Source: Mycolicibacter icosiumassiliensis (GTDB lineage: Bacteria; Actinomycetota; Actinomycetes; Mycobacteriales; Mycobacteriaceae). From it: a stretch of DNA of 64,000 nt. Position numbers and translations under genes: made by a program. Positions 17,485 to 26,275 of this stretch are shown piece by piece. Below the pieces are notes generated by a model. It saw nothing but the letters and a program-made list of their open reading frames with translations, was not told where the DNA came from and did no database searches. Numbering within the stretch: the first letter of the stretch is position 1; the number at the start of each line of letters is the position of its first letter. The stretch covers positions 1,621,934-1,685,933 of the forward strand of contig NZ_LT546166.1 of assembly GCF_900078685.2 (NCBI RefSeq), in the 5' to 3' direction.

Positions 17485-18204
17485 TCAGAAGAGGCTGAAC
17501 CAGTCAGTGGTGTTCGCCACGCCCACCAAGTCGTCAATATCGACCGCAGGCGTCAGATTGAGATTGAGGAACGGTGTCAGTATCAGCATCGCGGTCGGGT
17601 CGTCATCGTGCTCCAAGATCACAACCTTGAACCAGTCCCAATGGTTCACCACGGTGATCAGCCAGGCGTTCTCGAGCGCTGACCCGGGGTCCACACCGTC
17701 GATGTTGACAGTGGGAGGGACCACGTCGCCGAGGGTCAGATGTGTTCCGGTGACACCCAGCATCGACGTGTAGTTGCCCTCGGCGAATCTGTCACCCAGT
17801 GGCTCGGCAGACGCTGGTCGATCCCACAGGCTATCGGCGTCAACGATTGTCAGACCGTCGGTGCCTCCGGACGAATAGAGCCAGTCGAACAGTCCGGGCG
17901 GGCGGTCGCCGTGCACGAAGTCTTGAATTGCCCGCAGGTTCATGTCCTCGACGTACCGCATATTGGGGTACATGGCCGCCAATTCGGTGGCGGTGGGGTC
18001 GGGGCCGCCGGGCACGTTGGTGATTCGTGGCTCGAACCTGACTATGCCGTCAACTTCGCGGACCGTGAGCTCAGTCGTCGCCGAACCGGTGTCTGCGTAG
18101 GCGGTAGCGGCGAAAGCGATAGCCACAGAGGCGATTTGCACTGCTCCCGCCACGGTTTTGGCCACGGTCTTGGTAGTCAATTGATTTCCTCGCATTCGTT
18201 TCAT
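17485..18204 (-). CDS. secreted protein of unknown function behind a Zur-type box
   Basis: A 239-residue protein I do not recognise. A typical Sec signal peptide is visible: basic MKRMRGNQLTTKTVAKTV, a hydrophobic core (AGAVQIASVAIAFAATA) and an AYA-D cleavage site. The mature part is acidic and contains VPGGPDPTATELAAMYPNM, WLITVVNHWDWFKVVILEHDDD and NLNLTPAVDIDDLVG. Several Asp/His clusters (EHDDD) could bind metal, but this is only suggestive. The Zur-like palindrome at 18341-18361 lies about 137 bases upstream, so expression under zinc limitation is predicted. It is the first gene of the leftward group with the PPE and FAD monooxygenase genes. Confidence 0.72.
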   Translation of the reverse strand: MKRMRGNQLTTKTVAKTVAGAVQIASVAIAFAATAYADTGSATTELTVREVDGIVRFEPRITNVPGGPDPTATELAAMYPNMRYVEDMNLRAIQDFVHGDRPPGLFDWLYSSGGTDGLTIVDADSLWDRPASAEPLGDRFAEGNYTSMLGVTGTHLTLGDVVPPTVNIDGVDPGSALENAWLITVVNHWDWFKVVILEHDDDPTAMLILTPFLNLNLTPAVDIDDLVGVANTTDWFSLF

Positions 18205-18340
18205 TCGGTGTCTACAACGGCGACTGCAGCTGCCAGAGCGTTCGGCAGCAAGGCGCTGCGTGGTGAACGGCGTTGTGCGGCAGAGGTGTTAGGTGACGGC
18301 GCCCCCTTCGGTCGCCTCGAACGTCCCGCTGCCAGATTAA

Positions 18341-18361
18341 TGATAATGAAAATCATTGTCA
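18341..18361. promoter_or_regulatory. Zur/Fur-type operator palindrome
   Basis: TGATAATGAAAATCATTGTC followed by A is an AT-rich 21-base dyad in otherwise GC-rich DNA. Only two symmetric pairs and the centre fail to match, and the surrounding TAATGA at both sides extends the symmetry. It resembles the mycobacterial Zur (FurB) box, and less specifically the Fur box; it does not resemble the IdeR box. The nearest gene it can control is the leftward secreted protein. Confidence 0.7.
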
Positions 18362-18706
18362 ATAATGACTGAGCGTGAGATTAGGACTGGGCTCGGCAGG
18401 GGGCCTGGAGCGATGCAGCGCCGCCCCATCGGCCGGGCAGGTCTTCGCTCGGAACATGCAGGGACACAACGCTGAAGGTTCACGCCGACGTGGTCGGCTA
18501 GAACCTCAACAGCGCTAAGGGGGAGATGGGATTCACCGTCGGCCGGCCGGGGATTTCTCGGCCCTACCGGCGAATGCGGGTGCGCGGTCGGCGATCAGCC
18601 AGGCGGCTCGATGGCGGCGATCAATCCGCCCTGCGGCCCGTGACCGCCCGCGGCCGACGGCAGGTCCCGAGTTGGGCGAACAACTCCCGGATCGATTGCG
18701 GCGCGG
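18362..18706. other. intergenic region with no recognisable gene
   Basis: Between the Zur-type box and the end of the hydrolase gene there are only short frames without family resemblance or Shine-Dalgarno sequences. I see no RNA gene, repeat or terminator with a T-tract here. It may be a degraded remnant of a former gene. Confidence 0.4.
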
Positions 18707-19627
18707 TCATGGTGTCGGCTCGGCCGGCTCGCCCCAGGCCTGTAGCAAGGTGCACAGAATCTCTTCGGCGCGGCCTAATCCGGCCAGATGGCTCTCCCCG
18801 GGAATCGGGTGGAGCCGGGCGTCGGGAAGCAGCGCCACCGCATGTTTGCCGTGGGAGAACGGGACGATGTGGTCGGCGTCGCCGTGCCACCAGTGCACCG
18901 GCACCTTCACGTCGGCGAGCCGGAAGCCCCAGGGGCGGGCGAACAGGATGACATCGGCGATCGGCGCGGCGAGCTGCTTGCGGGAACCGTTGAGCAGGTC
19001 GTCGAGGAACATCGCCTTGAACTCCGGGCGGGACAGCATCTCGCGGTCGCCCTCGGGGGAGAACCGTGCGTAGAGCTCCAGCGCTGGCGAGGCCACCGGC
19101 CGGACCATTCGAATCAGGCCCGCGGCCAGCACGCTGATCGGTCGCCCGGCGTGGTCGAGTACCGGCTCGGCGAGCCGGGCCAGCCGCATCAGGTTGCTGT
19201 CGATGGCTTCGGGGCCCACCGCCGGGGCGACGCCGCCCAGCACGCCGGCCGCCACCACCCGGTTGGGCATGGCCGCCGCGCATGCCAGCGTGTAGGGGCC
19301 GCCACCGGACAGTCCGATGACCGCCATCTTGTCGATCCCGAGCGTGTCGGCCACGGTGCGCAGGTCGTCGGCGAACTGGGACACCGTCTCGTACTGGAAC
19401 GGCGTGGAGGAACCGATGCCGGGCCGGTCCACCCCGATCAGGCGGATGTTGGCTTCGGTGGCATACAGCCGTGCCTCGATGGGAATCTGCCGGCGGGCGC
19501 CGGGGGTGCCGTGCAACCAGAACATCGCCCGGCCCTGCGGGGCACCGAATTCGGCGAAGCCAAGCTGACGGTCCTCGCCGACCGCGATGTTCCCCTCCAT
19601 CTGAGGACGGGCGATGTCATAAGCCAT
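18707..19627 (-). CDS. alpha/beta hydrolase
   Basis: A 306-residue cytoplasmic alpha/beta-hydrolase fold enzyme. The oxyanion-side motif is WLHGTPGARRQ, the nucleophile elbow is VIGLSGGGPYT (Ser around residue 109), the acid is likely Asp in WWHGDADHIVPF, and the catalytic His is in GESHLAG. Substrate is unknown; esterase or epoxide-hydrolase-like activity is possible. It diverges from alkB with about 260 bases between starts, so shared control with alkane oxidation is possible but unproven. Confidence 0.87.
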   Translation of the reverse strand: MAYDIARPQMEGNIAVGEDRQLGFAEFGAPQGRAMFWLHGTPGARRQIPIEARLYATEANIRLIGVDRPGIGSSTPFQYETVSQFADDLRTVADTLGIDKMAVIGLSGGGPYTLACAAAMPNRVVAAGVLGGVAPAVGPEAIDSNLMRLARLAEPVLDHAGRPISVLAAGLIRMVRPVASPALELYARFSPEGDREMLSRPEFKAMFLDDLLNGSRKQLAAPIADVILFARPWGFRLADVKVPVHWWHGDADHIVPFSHGKHAVALLPDARLHPIPGESHLAGLGRAEEILCTLLQAWGEPAEPTP

Positions 19628-19818
19628 GTCCGGAGTCTGGCACGCGCCCAGCAGCCAGATTCCCCAAGGTCGCAGGCTCGATGATCGGCATCAACATTTC
19701 GGTGGGCTGCGCGCGGCCGAGCAACGTCGCCGAAGGCATCGCGCAGGTGATGAACCACATGGTCACCAGCCGGGCCAATACGTGGCGCGCCATCTCGAAT
19801 GTACAAAATGGCATCAAA

Positions 19819-19828
19819 TGTCTAGACA
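19819..19828. promoter_or_regulatory. small palindrome upstream of alkB
   Basis: TGTCTAGACA is a perfect 10-base palindrome 63 bases before the alkB start, in an AT-richer stretch with promoter character. It could be part of an operator for the TetR regulator encoded downstream of alkB, but a single short palindrome is weak evidence. Confidence 0.3.
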
Positions 19829-19891
19829 GCAGACGTATGTAGATGTAATGTCCAGCGGCGATAGTGGTTGAACTCACAAGGAGGGCCGTGG

Positions 19892-21106
19892 ATGAGCACC
19901 CAGAGCGCCGAGGTGTGGCGGGACAAGAAGCGATACCTCTGGTTGATGGGCCTGATCGCCCCGACGGTGATGTTCACCCTGCTGCCGTTCGTCTGGGCGA
20001 TGAACCGGTTCGGCTGGCAGCTGGCCGCGCAGCTGCCGTTCTGGATCGGACCGATCCTGGTCTACGTGCTGCTGCCGGCGCTGGATCTGCGGTTCGGCGC
20101 CGACGGGCAGAACCCGCCCGATGAGGTGATGGCGGCGCTGGAGAACGACCGGTACTACCGCTACTGCACCTACGCCTACATTCCGTGCCAGTACGCCAGC
20201 CTGGTCCTGGGCGCCTACCTGTTCACCGCCACCGATCTGAGCTGGCTGGGATTCGAGGGGTCTCTGGGCTGGTTCGCCAAGATCGGGCTGGCGCTGTCGG
20301 TGGGCACCTTGGGCGGGGTCGGCATCAACACCGCGCATGAGTTGGGGCACAAGAAGGATCGGCTCGAACGTTGGCTGTCCAAGATCACCTTGGCGCAGGT
20401 CTGCTACGGGCACTTCTACATCGAGCACAACCGTGGCCACCACGTACGTGTCGCGACCCCCGAAGACCCGGCGTCGGGCCGGTTCGGCGAGACCTTCTGG
20501 GAGTTCCTGCCCCGCAGCGTCTTCGGCGGTCTGCGTTCGGCCTGGCAGCTGGAGGCCGCGCGGTTGCGCCGGTTGGATAAGGGGCCGTGGCGATTGTCCA
20601 ACGACGTGCTCAATGCCTGGCTGATGTCGGTGGTGCTGTGGGGCGTGCTCATCGCGGTGTTCGGCCCGGCGCTCATCCCGTTCGTCGTCATCCAGGCCGT
20701 CTACGGCTTCTCGCTGCTGGAGTCGGTGAACTACATCGAGCACTATGGTCTGCTGCGTCGGACTCGTGCCAATGGCCGCTACGAGCGCTGCACGGCCGAA
20801 CACAGTTGGAACTCCGACCATCTGGTGACCAACCTGTTCCTCTACCACCTGCAGCGGCACAGCGACCACCACGCCAACCCCACCCGGCGCTACCAGACGC
20901 TGCGCAGCATGGTCGAGGCGCCGAACCTGCCCAGCGGCTACGCGTCGCTGATCGGGCTCACCTACCTCCCGCCGCTATGGCGCGCACTGATGGACCACCG
21001 GGTGCTGGCCCATTACGGCGGCGATATCACCCGGGTCAACATCGACCCGCGTCGGAGAGCGAAGATCCTGGCCCGCTACGGCGCCACCGAGCCTGCGGCG
21101 GCCTGA
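19892..21106 (+). CDS. alkB: alkane 1-monooxygenase AlkB
   Basis: Integral-membrane non-heme di-iron enzyme that hydroxylates the terminal carbon of medium-chain alkanes. The 404-residue protein has about six membrane segments and the eight-His iron ligand set: NTAHELGHKKD, EHNRGHHVRV and LQRHSDHHANPTRRYQTLR. NYIEHYGL is the fourth, AlkB-specific His motif. ATG 19892 is chosen because AAGGAGG lies at the right distance. AlkB needs electrons from rubredoxin and rubredoxin reductase. In M. tuberculosis rubA and rubB follow alkB, but here the TetR gene starts directly at the stop (TGATG), so electron donors must be encoded elsewhere. Confidence 0.95.
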   Translation: MSTQSAEVWRDKKRYLWLMGLIAPTVMFTLLPFVWAMNRFGWQLAAQLPFWIGPILVYVLLPALDLRFGADGQNPPDEVMAALENDRYYRYCTYAYIPCQYASLVLGAYLFTATDLSWLGFEGSLGWFAKIGLALSVGTLGGVGINTAHELGHKKDRLERWLSKITLAQVCYGHFYIEHNRGHHVRVATPEDPASGRFGETFWEFLPRSVFGGLRSAWQLEAARLRRLDKGPWRLSNDVLNAWLMSVVLWGVLIAVFGPALIPFVVIQAVYGFSLLESVNYIEHYGLLRRTRANGRYERCTAEHSWNSDHLVTNLFLYHLQRHSDHHANPTRRYQTLRSMVEAPNLPSGYASLIGLTYLPPLWRALMDHRVLAHYGGDITRVNIDPRRRAKILARYGATEPAAA

Positions 21107-21735
21107 TGCCAGCGGCTAATCTCGCGGTGGTGAAACGCATCCCCTACGCCGAGGCCTCCCGAGCGCTGCTGCGCGACTCGGTGCTCGATGCGATGCGGGA
21201 CCTGTTGACCCGGCGGGATTGGTCATCGATCACGCTGGCCGCGGTGGCCGAGGCGGCGGGGGTCAGCAGGCAGACCATCTATAACGAGTTCGGCTCGCGC
21301 CAGGGATTGGCGCAGGGCTATGCGATCAGGCTGGCTGACCGCCTGGTCGATGCCGTAGACAGAGCCATGTCCGACAACGTCGGCGACATCCACGCCGCGT
21401 TCCTGGAAGGGTTCCGGTCCTTTTTCTCCGATTCTGCGGCCGACCCGCTGGTGATCTCGCTGCTGACCGGAGCCGCCAAGCCGGACCTGCTGCAGATCAT
21501 CACCACCGACAGTGGTCCGATCATCACCCGCAGCTCAGCGCGGCTGACATCGTCGTTCATGCACAGCTGGGTCCGGGTCAGCGAGGACGACGCCGGAATC
21601 CTGGCCCGGGCCGTCGTGCGCCTGGCCATGAGCTATGTCTCCATGCCGCCGGAAGCCGACCACGATGTGGCCGCCGACCTGGCCCGACTGTTCACCCCGG
21701 CGGCACAGACCTACGGCGTCGTCGACGCCGAATGA
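21106..21735 (+). CDS. TetR-family regulator of alkane oxidation (AlkX/Rv3249c-like)
   Basis: A 209-residue TetR repressor. The N-terminal helix-turn-helix is at about residues 30-65, with ITLAAVAEAAGVSRQTIYNEFGSRQGL, and the ligand-binding C-terminal half is variable. The ATG overlaps the alkB stop by one base, so the two are co-transcribed. Its likely job is feedback control of alkB in response to an alkane-derived or fatty-acid ligand. The equivalent gene in M. tuberculosis lies after rubB; here the rubredoxin genes between are absent. Confidence 0.88.
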   Translation: MPAANLAVVKRIPYAEASRALLRDSVLDAMRDLLTRRDWSSITLAAVAEAAGVSRQTIYNEFGSRQGLAQGYAIRLADRLVDAVDRAMSDNVGDIHAAFLEGFRSFFSDSAADPLVISLLTGAAKPDLLQIITTDSGPIITRSSARLTSSFMHSWVRVSEDDAGILARAVVRLAMSYVSMPPEADHDVAADLARLFTPAAQTYGVVDAE

Positions 21736-21811
21736 CCCGACCGAGCAGACTTCGGCCTGCGCCGGTAGCTTGTAGCGGAGCCAATTCACCGAACCTAACG
21801 GGGGCGTACTG

Positions 21812-23269
<1,458 letters not shown>

Positions 23270-23281
23270 TTCGATGCCGAC

Positions 23282-23330
23282 TGTGCGGTTTCGTACGCAA
23301 CACACCGTAGGTGGCGTACGAAACCGCACA
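23282..23330. terminator. perfect 17-base inverted repeat after ahcY
   Basis: TGTGCGGTTTCGTACGC at 23282-23298 pairs perfectly with GCGTACGAAACCGCACA at 23314-23330 across a 15-base loop. There is no T-tract, as is common for mycobacterial ends. It lies between ahcY and tmk and could terminate ahcY transcription or attenuate tmk. Confidence 0.6.
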
Positions 23331-23338
23331 CTCGCGCC

Positions 23339-23980
23339 ATGCTGATCGCGATCGAAGGCGTTGACGGCGCCGGGAAGAACACCCTGGCCCAAGGGTTGCG
23401 CACGGCCTTCGAGGGGGCTGGTCAGTCGGTGGCCACGCTGGCGTTCCCGCGCTATGGCGTCTCGGTGACCGCGGATGTGGCCGCCGAAGCGCTGCACGGC
23501 CGGCACGGCGATCTGGCCGACTCGGTGTATGCGATGGCGATGTTGTTCGCATTGGATCGCGCCGGAGCCAAGGACGAGATCGACGCGCTGTGCCGCGGAA
23601 ACGACGTGGTGATCCTGGACCGGTACGTCGCCTCCAGCGCTGCCTACAGCGCCGCCCGGCTGCACCAGGACGCCGCCGGGGAGATGGTGGGCTGGGTACG
23701 CCGGCTGGAATTCGAGCGGTTCGGGCTTCCCGCCCCGGACTGGCAGGTGTTGCTCGACGTGCCCACCGAACTCGCCGCGCAGCGGGCCCGGCGCCGCGAG
23801 GACCAGGACGCCGCGCGTACCCGGGACAGCTACGAGCGCGACGACGGTCTGCAGCGGCGCACCGGTGCGGTATACCGCGGGTTGGCCCGGGCCGGGTTTG
23901 CTGGACGCTGGCAGGTAGTCGGCCCGACGGTCGACGCGGCCGCTCTGGCGGCCGATCTGACTGCACAAATGCGCGGGTAA
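23339..23980 (+). CDS. tmk: thymidylate kinase
   Basis: Phosphorylates dTMP to dTDP for DNA synthesis. The 213-residue protein has a P-loop EGVDGAGKNTLA at residues 6-17, with Asn where many Tmk proteins have Ser or Thr-Ser, which is normal in mycobacteria. The dTMP-binding DR(Y) motif is in ILDRYVASSAAYSAAR and the LID region is in RRREDQDAARTRDSYE. It starts at ATG 23339, only eight bases after the ahcY hairpin. mtrA follows after 52 bases. Confidence 0.94.
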   Translation: MLIAIEGVDGAGKNTLAQGLRTAFEGAGQSVATLAFPRYGVSVTADVAAEALHGRHGDLADSVYAMAMLFALDRAGAKDEIDALCRGNDVVILDRYVASSAAYSAARLHQDAAGEMVGWVRRLEFERFGLPAPDWQVLLDVPTELAAQRARRREDQDAARTRDSYERDDGLQRRTGAVYRGLARAGFAGRWQVVGPTVDAAALAADLTAQMRG

Positions 23981-24032
23981 CTCGGCGAAACGCGCGTGTG
24001 ATAGCCGCGTTTTATCTCGATCTGGTGACACC

Positions 24033-24719
24033 ATGTACGCCATGAGGCAAAGGATTCTTGTCGTCGACGACGACGCGTCGCTGGCCGAGATGCTCACCAT
24101 CGTGTTGCGTGGGGAGGGTTTCGACACCGCGGTCGTCGGTGACGGCACCCAGGCGCTCACCGCCGTGCACGAGCTGCGGCCCGACCTGGTGCTGCTGGAC
24201 CTGATGCTGCCCGGCATGAACGGCATCGACGTCTGTCGGGTGCTGCGCAAAGACTCGGGTGTGCCGATCGTGATGCTCACCGCCAAGACCGACACCGTCG
24301 ATGTGGTGCTTGGGCTGGAGTCGGGCGCCGACGACTACATCATGAAGCCGTTCAAGCCCAAGGAGCTGGTGGCCCGGGTGCGGGCCCGGCTGCGCCGCAA
24401 CGATGACGAGCCGGCCGAGATGCTCTCGATCGCCGACATCGACATCGACGTGCCGGCGCACAAGGTGAGCCGCGGCGGGGAGCAGATCTCGCTGACCCCG
24501 CTGGAGTTCGACCTGTTGGTGGCGCTGGCACGCAAACCGCGGCAGGTGTTTACTCGTGAGGTGCTTCTCGAACAGGTCTGGGGATATCGCCATCCGGCTG
24601 ACACCCGGCTGGTGAACGTGCACGTCCAGCGCCTGCGGGCCAAGGTGGAGCAAGACCCGGAGAACCCGACTGTGGTGCTGACCGTCCGAGGAGTGGGTTA
24701 CAAGGCCGGACCTCCGTGA
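24033..24719 (+). CDS. mtrA: two-component response regulator MtrA
   Basis: Essential OmpR/PhoB-type regulator of cell-cycle, dnaA and peptidoglycan-remodelling genes. The 228-residue protein is nearly identical to M. tuberculosis MtrA by eye. The receiver domain has the acidic pocket VVDDDAS, phosphoacceptor Asp56 in LLDLMLPG and the Lys in IMKPFKP. The C-terminal winged helix is typical ([46 protein letters not shown]). ATG 24033 gives the conserved [14 protein letters not shown] start; an internal ATG 24042 is also possible. mtrB starts 22 bases downstream. Confidence 0.97.
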   Translation: MYAMRQRILVVDDDASLAEMLTIVLRGEGFDTAVVGDGTQALTAVHELRPDLVLLDLMLPGMNGIDVCRVLRKDSGVPIVMLTAKTDTVDVVLGLESGADDYIMKPFKPKELVARVRARLRRNDDEPAEMLSIADIDIDVPAHKVSRGGEQISLTPLEFDLLVALARKPRQVFTREVLLEQVWGYRHPADTRLVNVHVQRLRAKVEQDPENPTVVLTVRGVGYKAGPP

Positions 24720-24741
24720 TCCCCACCGGGGAGCGGCTGCG

Positions 24742-26275
24742 GTGATCTTCAGCTCCAAACGGCGCCCCCGGCGATCGGGTCCACTGCTGCTCGGCGTGAA
24801 TACACTGCGCCGCGCGGTGCAGGTTGCCTGGCGTCGTTCGCTGCAACTGCGGGTTGTGGTGCTGACGTTGGGCATGTCGGCTGCGGTCATTCTGGGTCTG
24901 GGGTTTGTGTTGACCAGCCAGATCACCGATCGGGTGCTGGACGTCAAGGTCCGGGCGGCCACCGAGCAGATCGTGCGGGCGCGGGTCACTGCCGGTGGCA
25001 TCGTCGGCGGTGAGGAGGCCCGTTCGCTGACGTCGAGTCTGCAGCTGGCTCGCAACACGCTGATGTCCAAGACCGACCCGGCAGCCGGCAGCGGTACCGC
25101 AGGCGCGTTCGACGCGGTGCTGGTGGTGCCCGGTGAGGGGCCGCGCGCGGCGACTACCGCCGGGCCGGTGGATCAGGTTCCGGCCGGACTGCGTGAATTC
25201 GTCAAGGCCGGTCAGGTCAGCTACCAGTACGCGACAGTGCACGTCGAAGGCTTTTCCGGGCCGGCGCTGGTGATCGGTACCCCGACGACGTCGCGCATCA
25301 CCAACCTGGAGCTGTACCTGATTTATCCGCTGGGCACCGAACGCAACACGATCGCCATGGTGCGCGGCACGATCGCCACCGGCGGCTTGGTGCTGCTGGT
25401 GCTGCTGGCGGGCATCGCTTTGCTGGTGTCGCGGCAGGTGGTGCTGCCGGTACGGTCGGCGTCGCGGATCGCCGAACGTTTCGCCGAGGGCCATCTGTCC
25501 GAACGGATGCCGGTGCGCGGTGAAGACGACATGGCCCGGCTGGCGGTGTCGTTCAACGACATGGCCGAGAGTCTCTCGCGGGAGATCACCCAGCTCGAAG
25601 AGTTCGGCAATCTGCAGCGCCGGTTCACTTCCGACGTCAGCCACGAACTGCGTACCCCGTTGACCACGGTGCGGATGGCCGCCGACCTGATCCACGACCA
25701 CAGCGACGACCTCGAACCCTCGCTGCGGCGCTCGACCGAGTTGCTGGTCAGCGAGCTGGATCGGTTCGAGTCGCTGCTCAACGACCTGCTGGAGATCTCC
25801 CGCCACGACGCCGGTGTGGCCGAATTGTCGGTGGAGTCGGTGGACCTGCGCTCGACGGTCAACAGCGCCCTGGAGAACGTGGGTCACCTGACTGCCGATG
25901 CCGGCGTCGCGCTCAAGGTAGACATGCCTGGCGATCAGGTGATCGCCGAGGTTGATCCGCGTCGGGTGGAACGCATCCTGCGCAACCTTCTGGCGCGCCG
26001 ACCCGTCGCGGGTGCGACGCTCGGGCGGGACCGGGTTGGGCCTGGCGATCAGCGTGGAGGACGCCCGGCTGCATCAGGGCCGGCTGGAGGCCTGGGGCGA
26101 GCCGGGCAAGGGGGCGTGCTTCCGGCTCACCCTGCCACTGGTGCGCGGACACAAGGTCACCACCAGCCCGCTGCCGATGAAGCCGGTGAGCGCCGCCGAG
26201 CGTCGGGAGCGTCGTCAGCGGGCCCGCGAGCACGCCGAGTGGGGGCACCGCCCGCTTGCGGGGGAGATCGGATGA
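24742..26275 (+). pseudogene. mtrB: sensor kinase MtrB with internal deletion and frameshift
   Basis: MtrB senses envelope or division state and phosphorylates MtrA. Two membrane segments, HAMP ([20 protein letters not shown]) and the H-box ([19 protein letters not shown]) are intact. At 25987/25988 the sequence jumps from RVERILRNL straight to [20 protein letters not shown], which is in another frame. Compared with M. tuberculosis MtrB (recalled), about 46 codons plus two bases (about 140 nt) are missing, including the N-box and the DYGVGL G1 motif. The rest of the C-terminus is well conserved in the shifted frame and ends at 26275, overlapping the lpqB start as ATGA. Either a true loss of kinase function or an assembly error. 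Confidence 0.85.
26241..26266. repeat. short GC-rich palindromic repeat, copy 2
   Basis: GGGGGCACCGCCCGCTTGCG followed by GGGGAG matches the copy at 7884-7910 at all but one of the first 26 bases. It lies inside the 3' end of mtrB and supplies its last codons ([10 protein letters not shown]), replacing the end found in M. tuberculosis. This suggests a mobile or spreading repeat. Confidence 0.6.

Noticed and set aside
18341..18361. IdeR (iron) box
   Set aside because: The sequence lacks the TTAGGTTAGGCTAACCTAA pattern and fits Zur/Fur symmetry better.
19617..19877. Small gene of 58-86 codons between the hydrolase and alkB
   Set aside because: It overlaps the hydrolase start, has no Shine-Dalgarno and no recognisable domain.
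21736..21811. SAH riboswitch before ahcY
   Set aside because: The 76-base gap is too short and I could not find the conserved fold.
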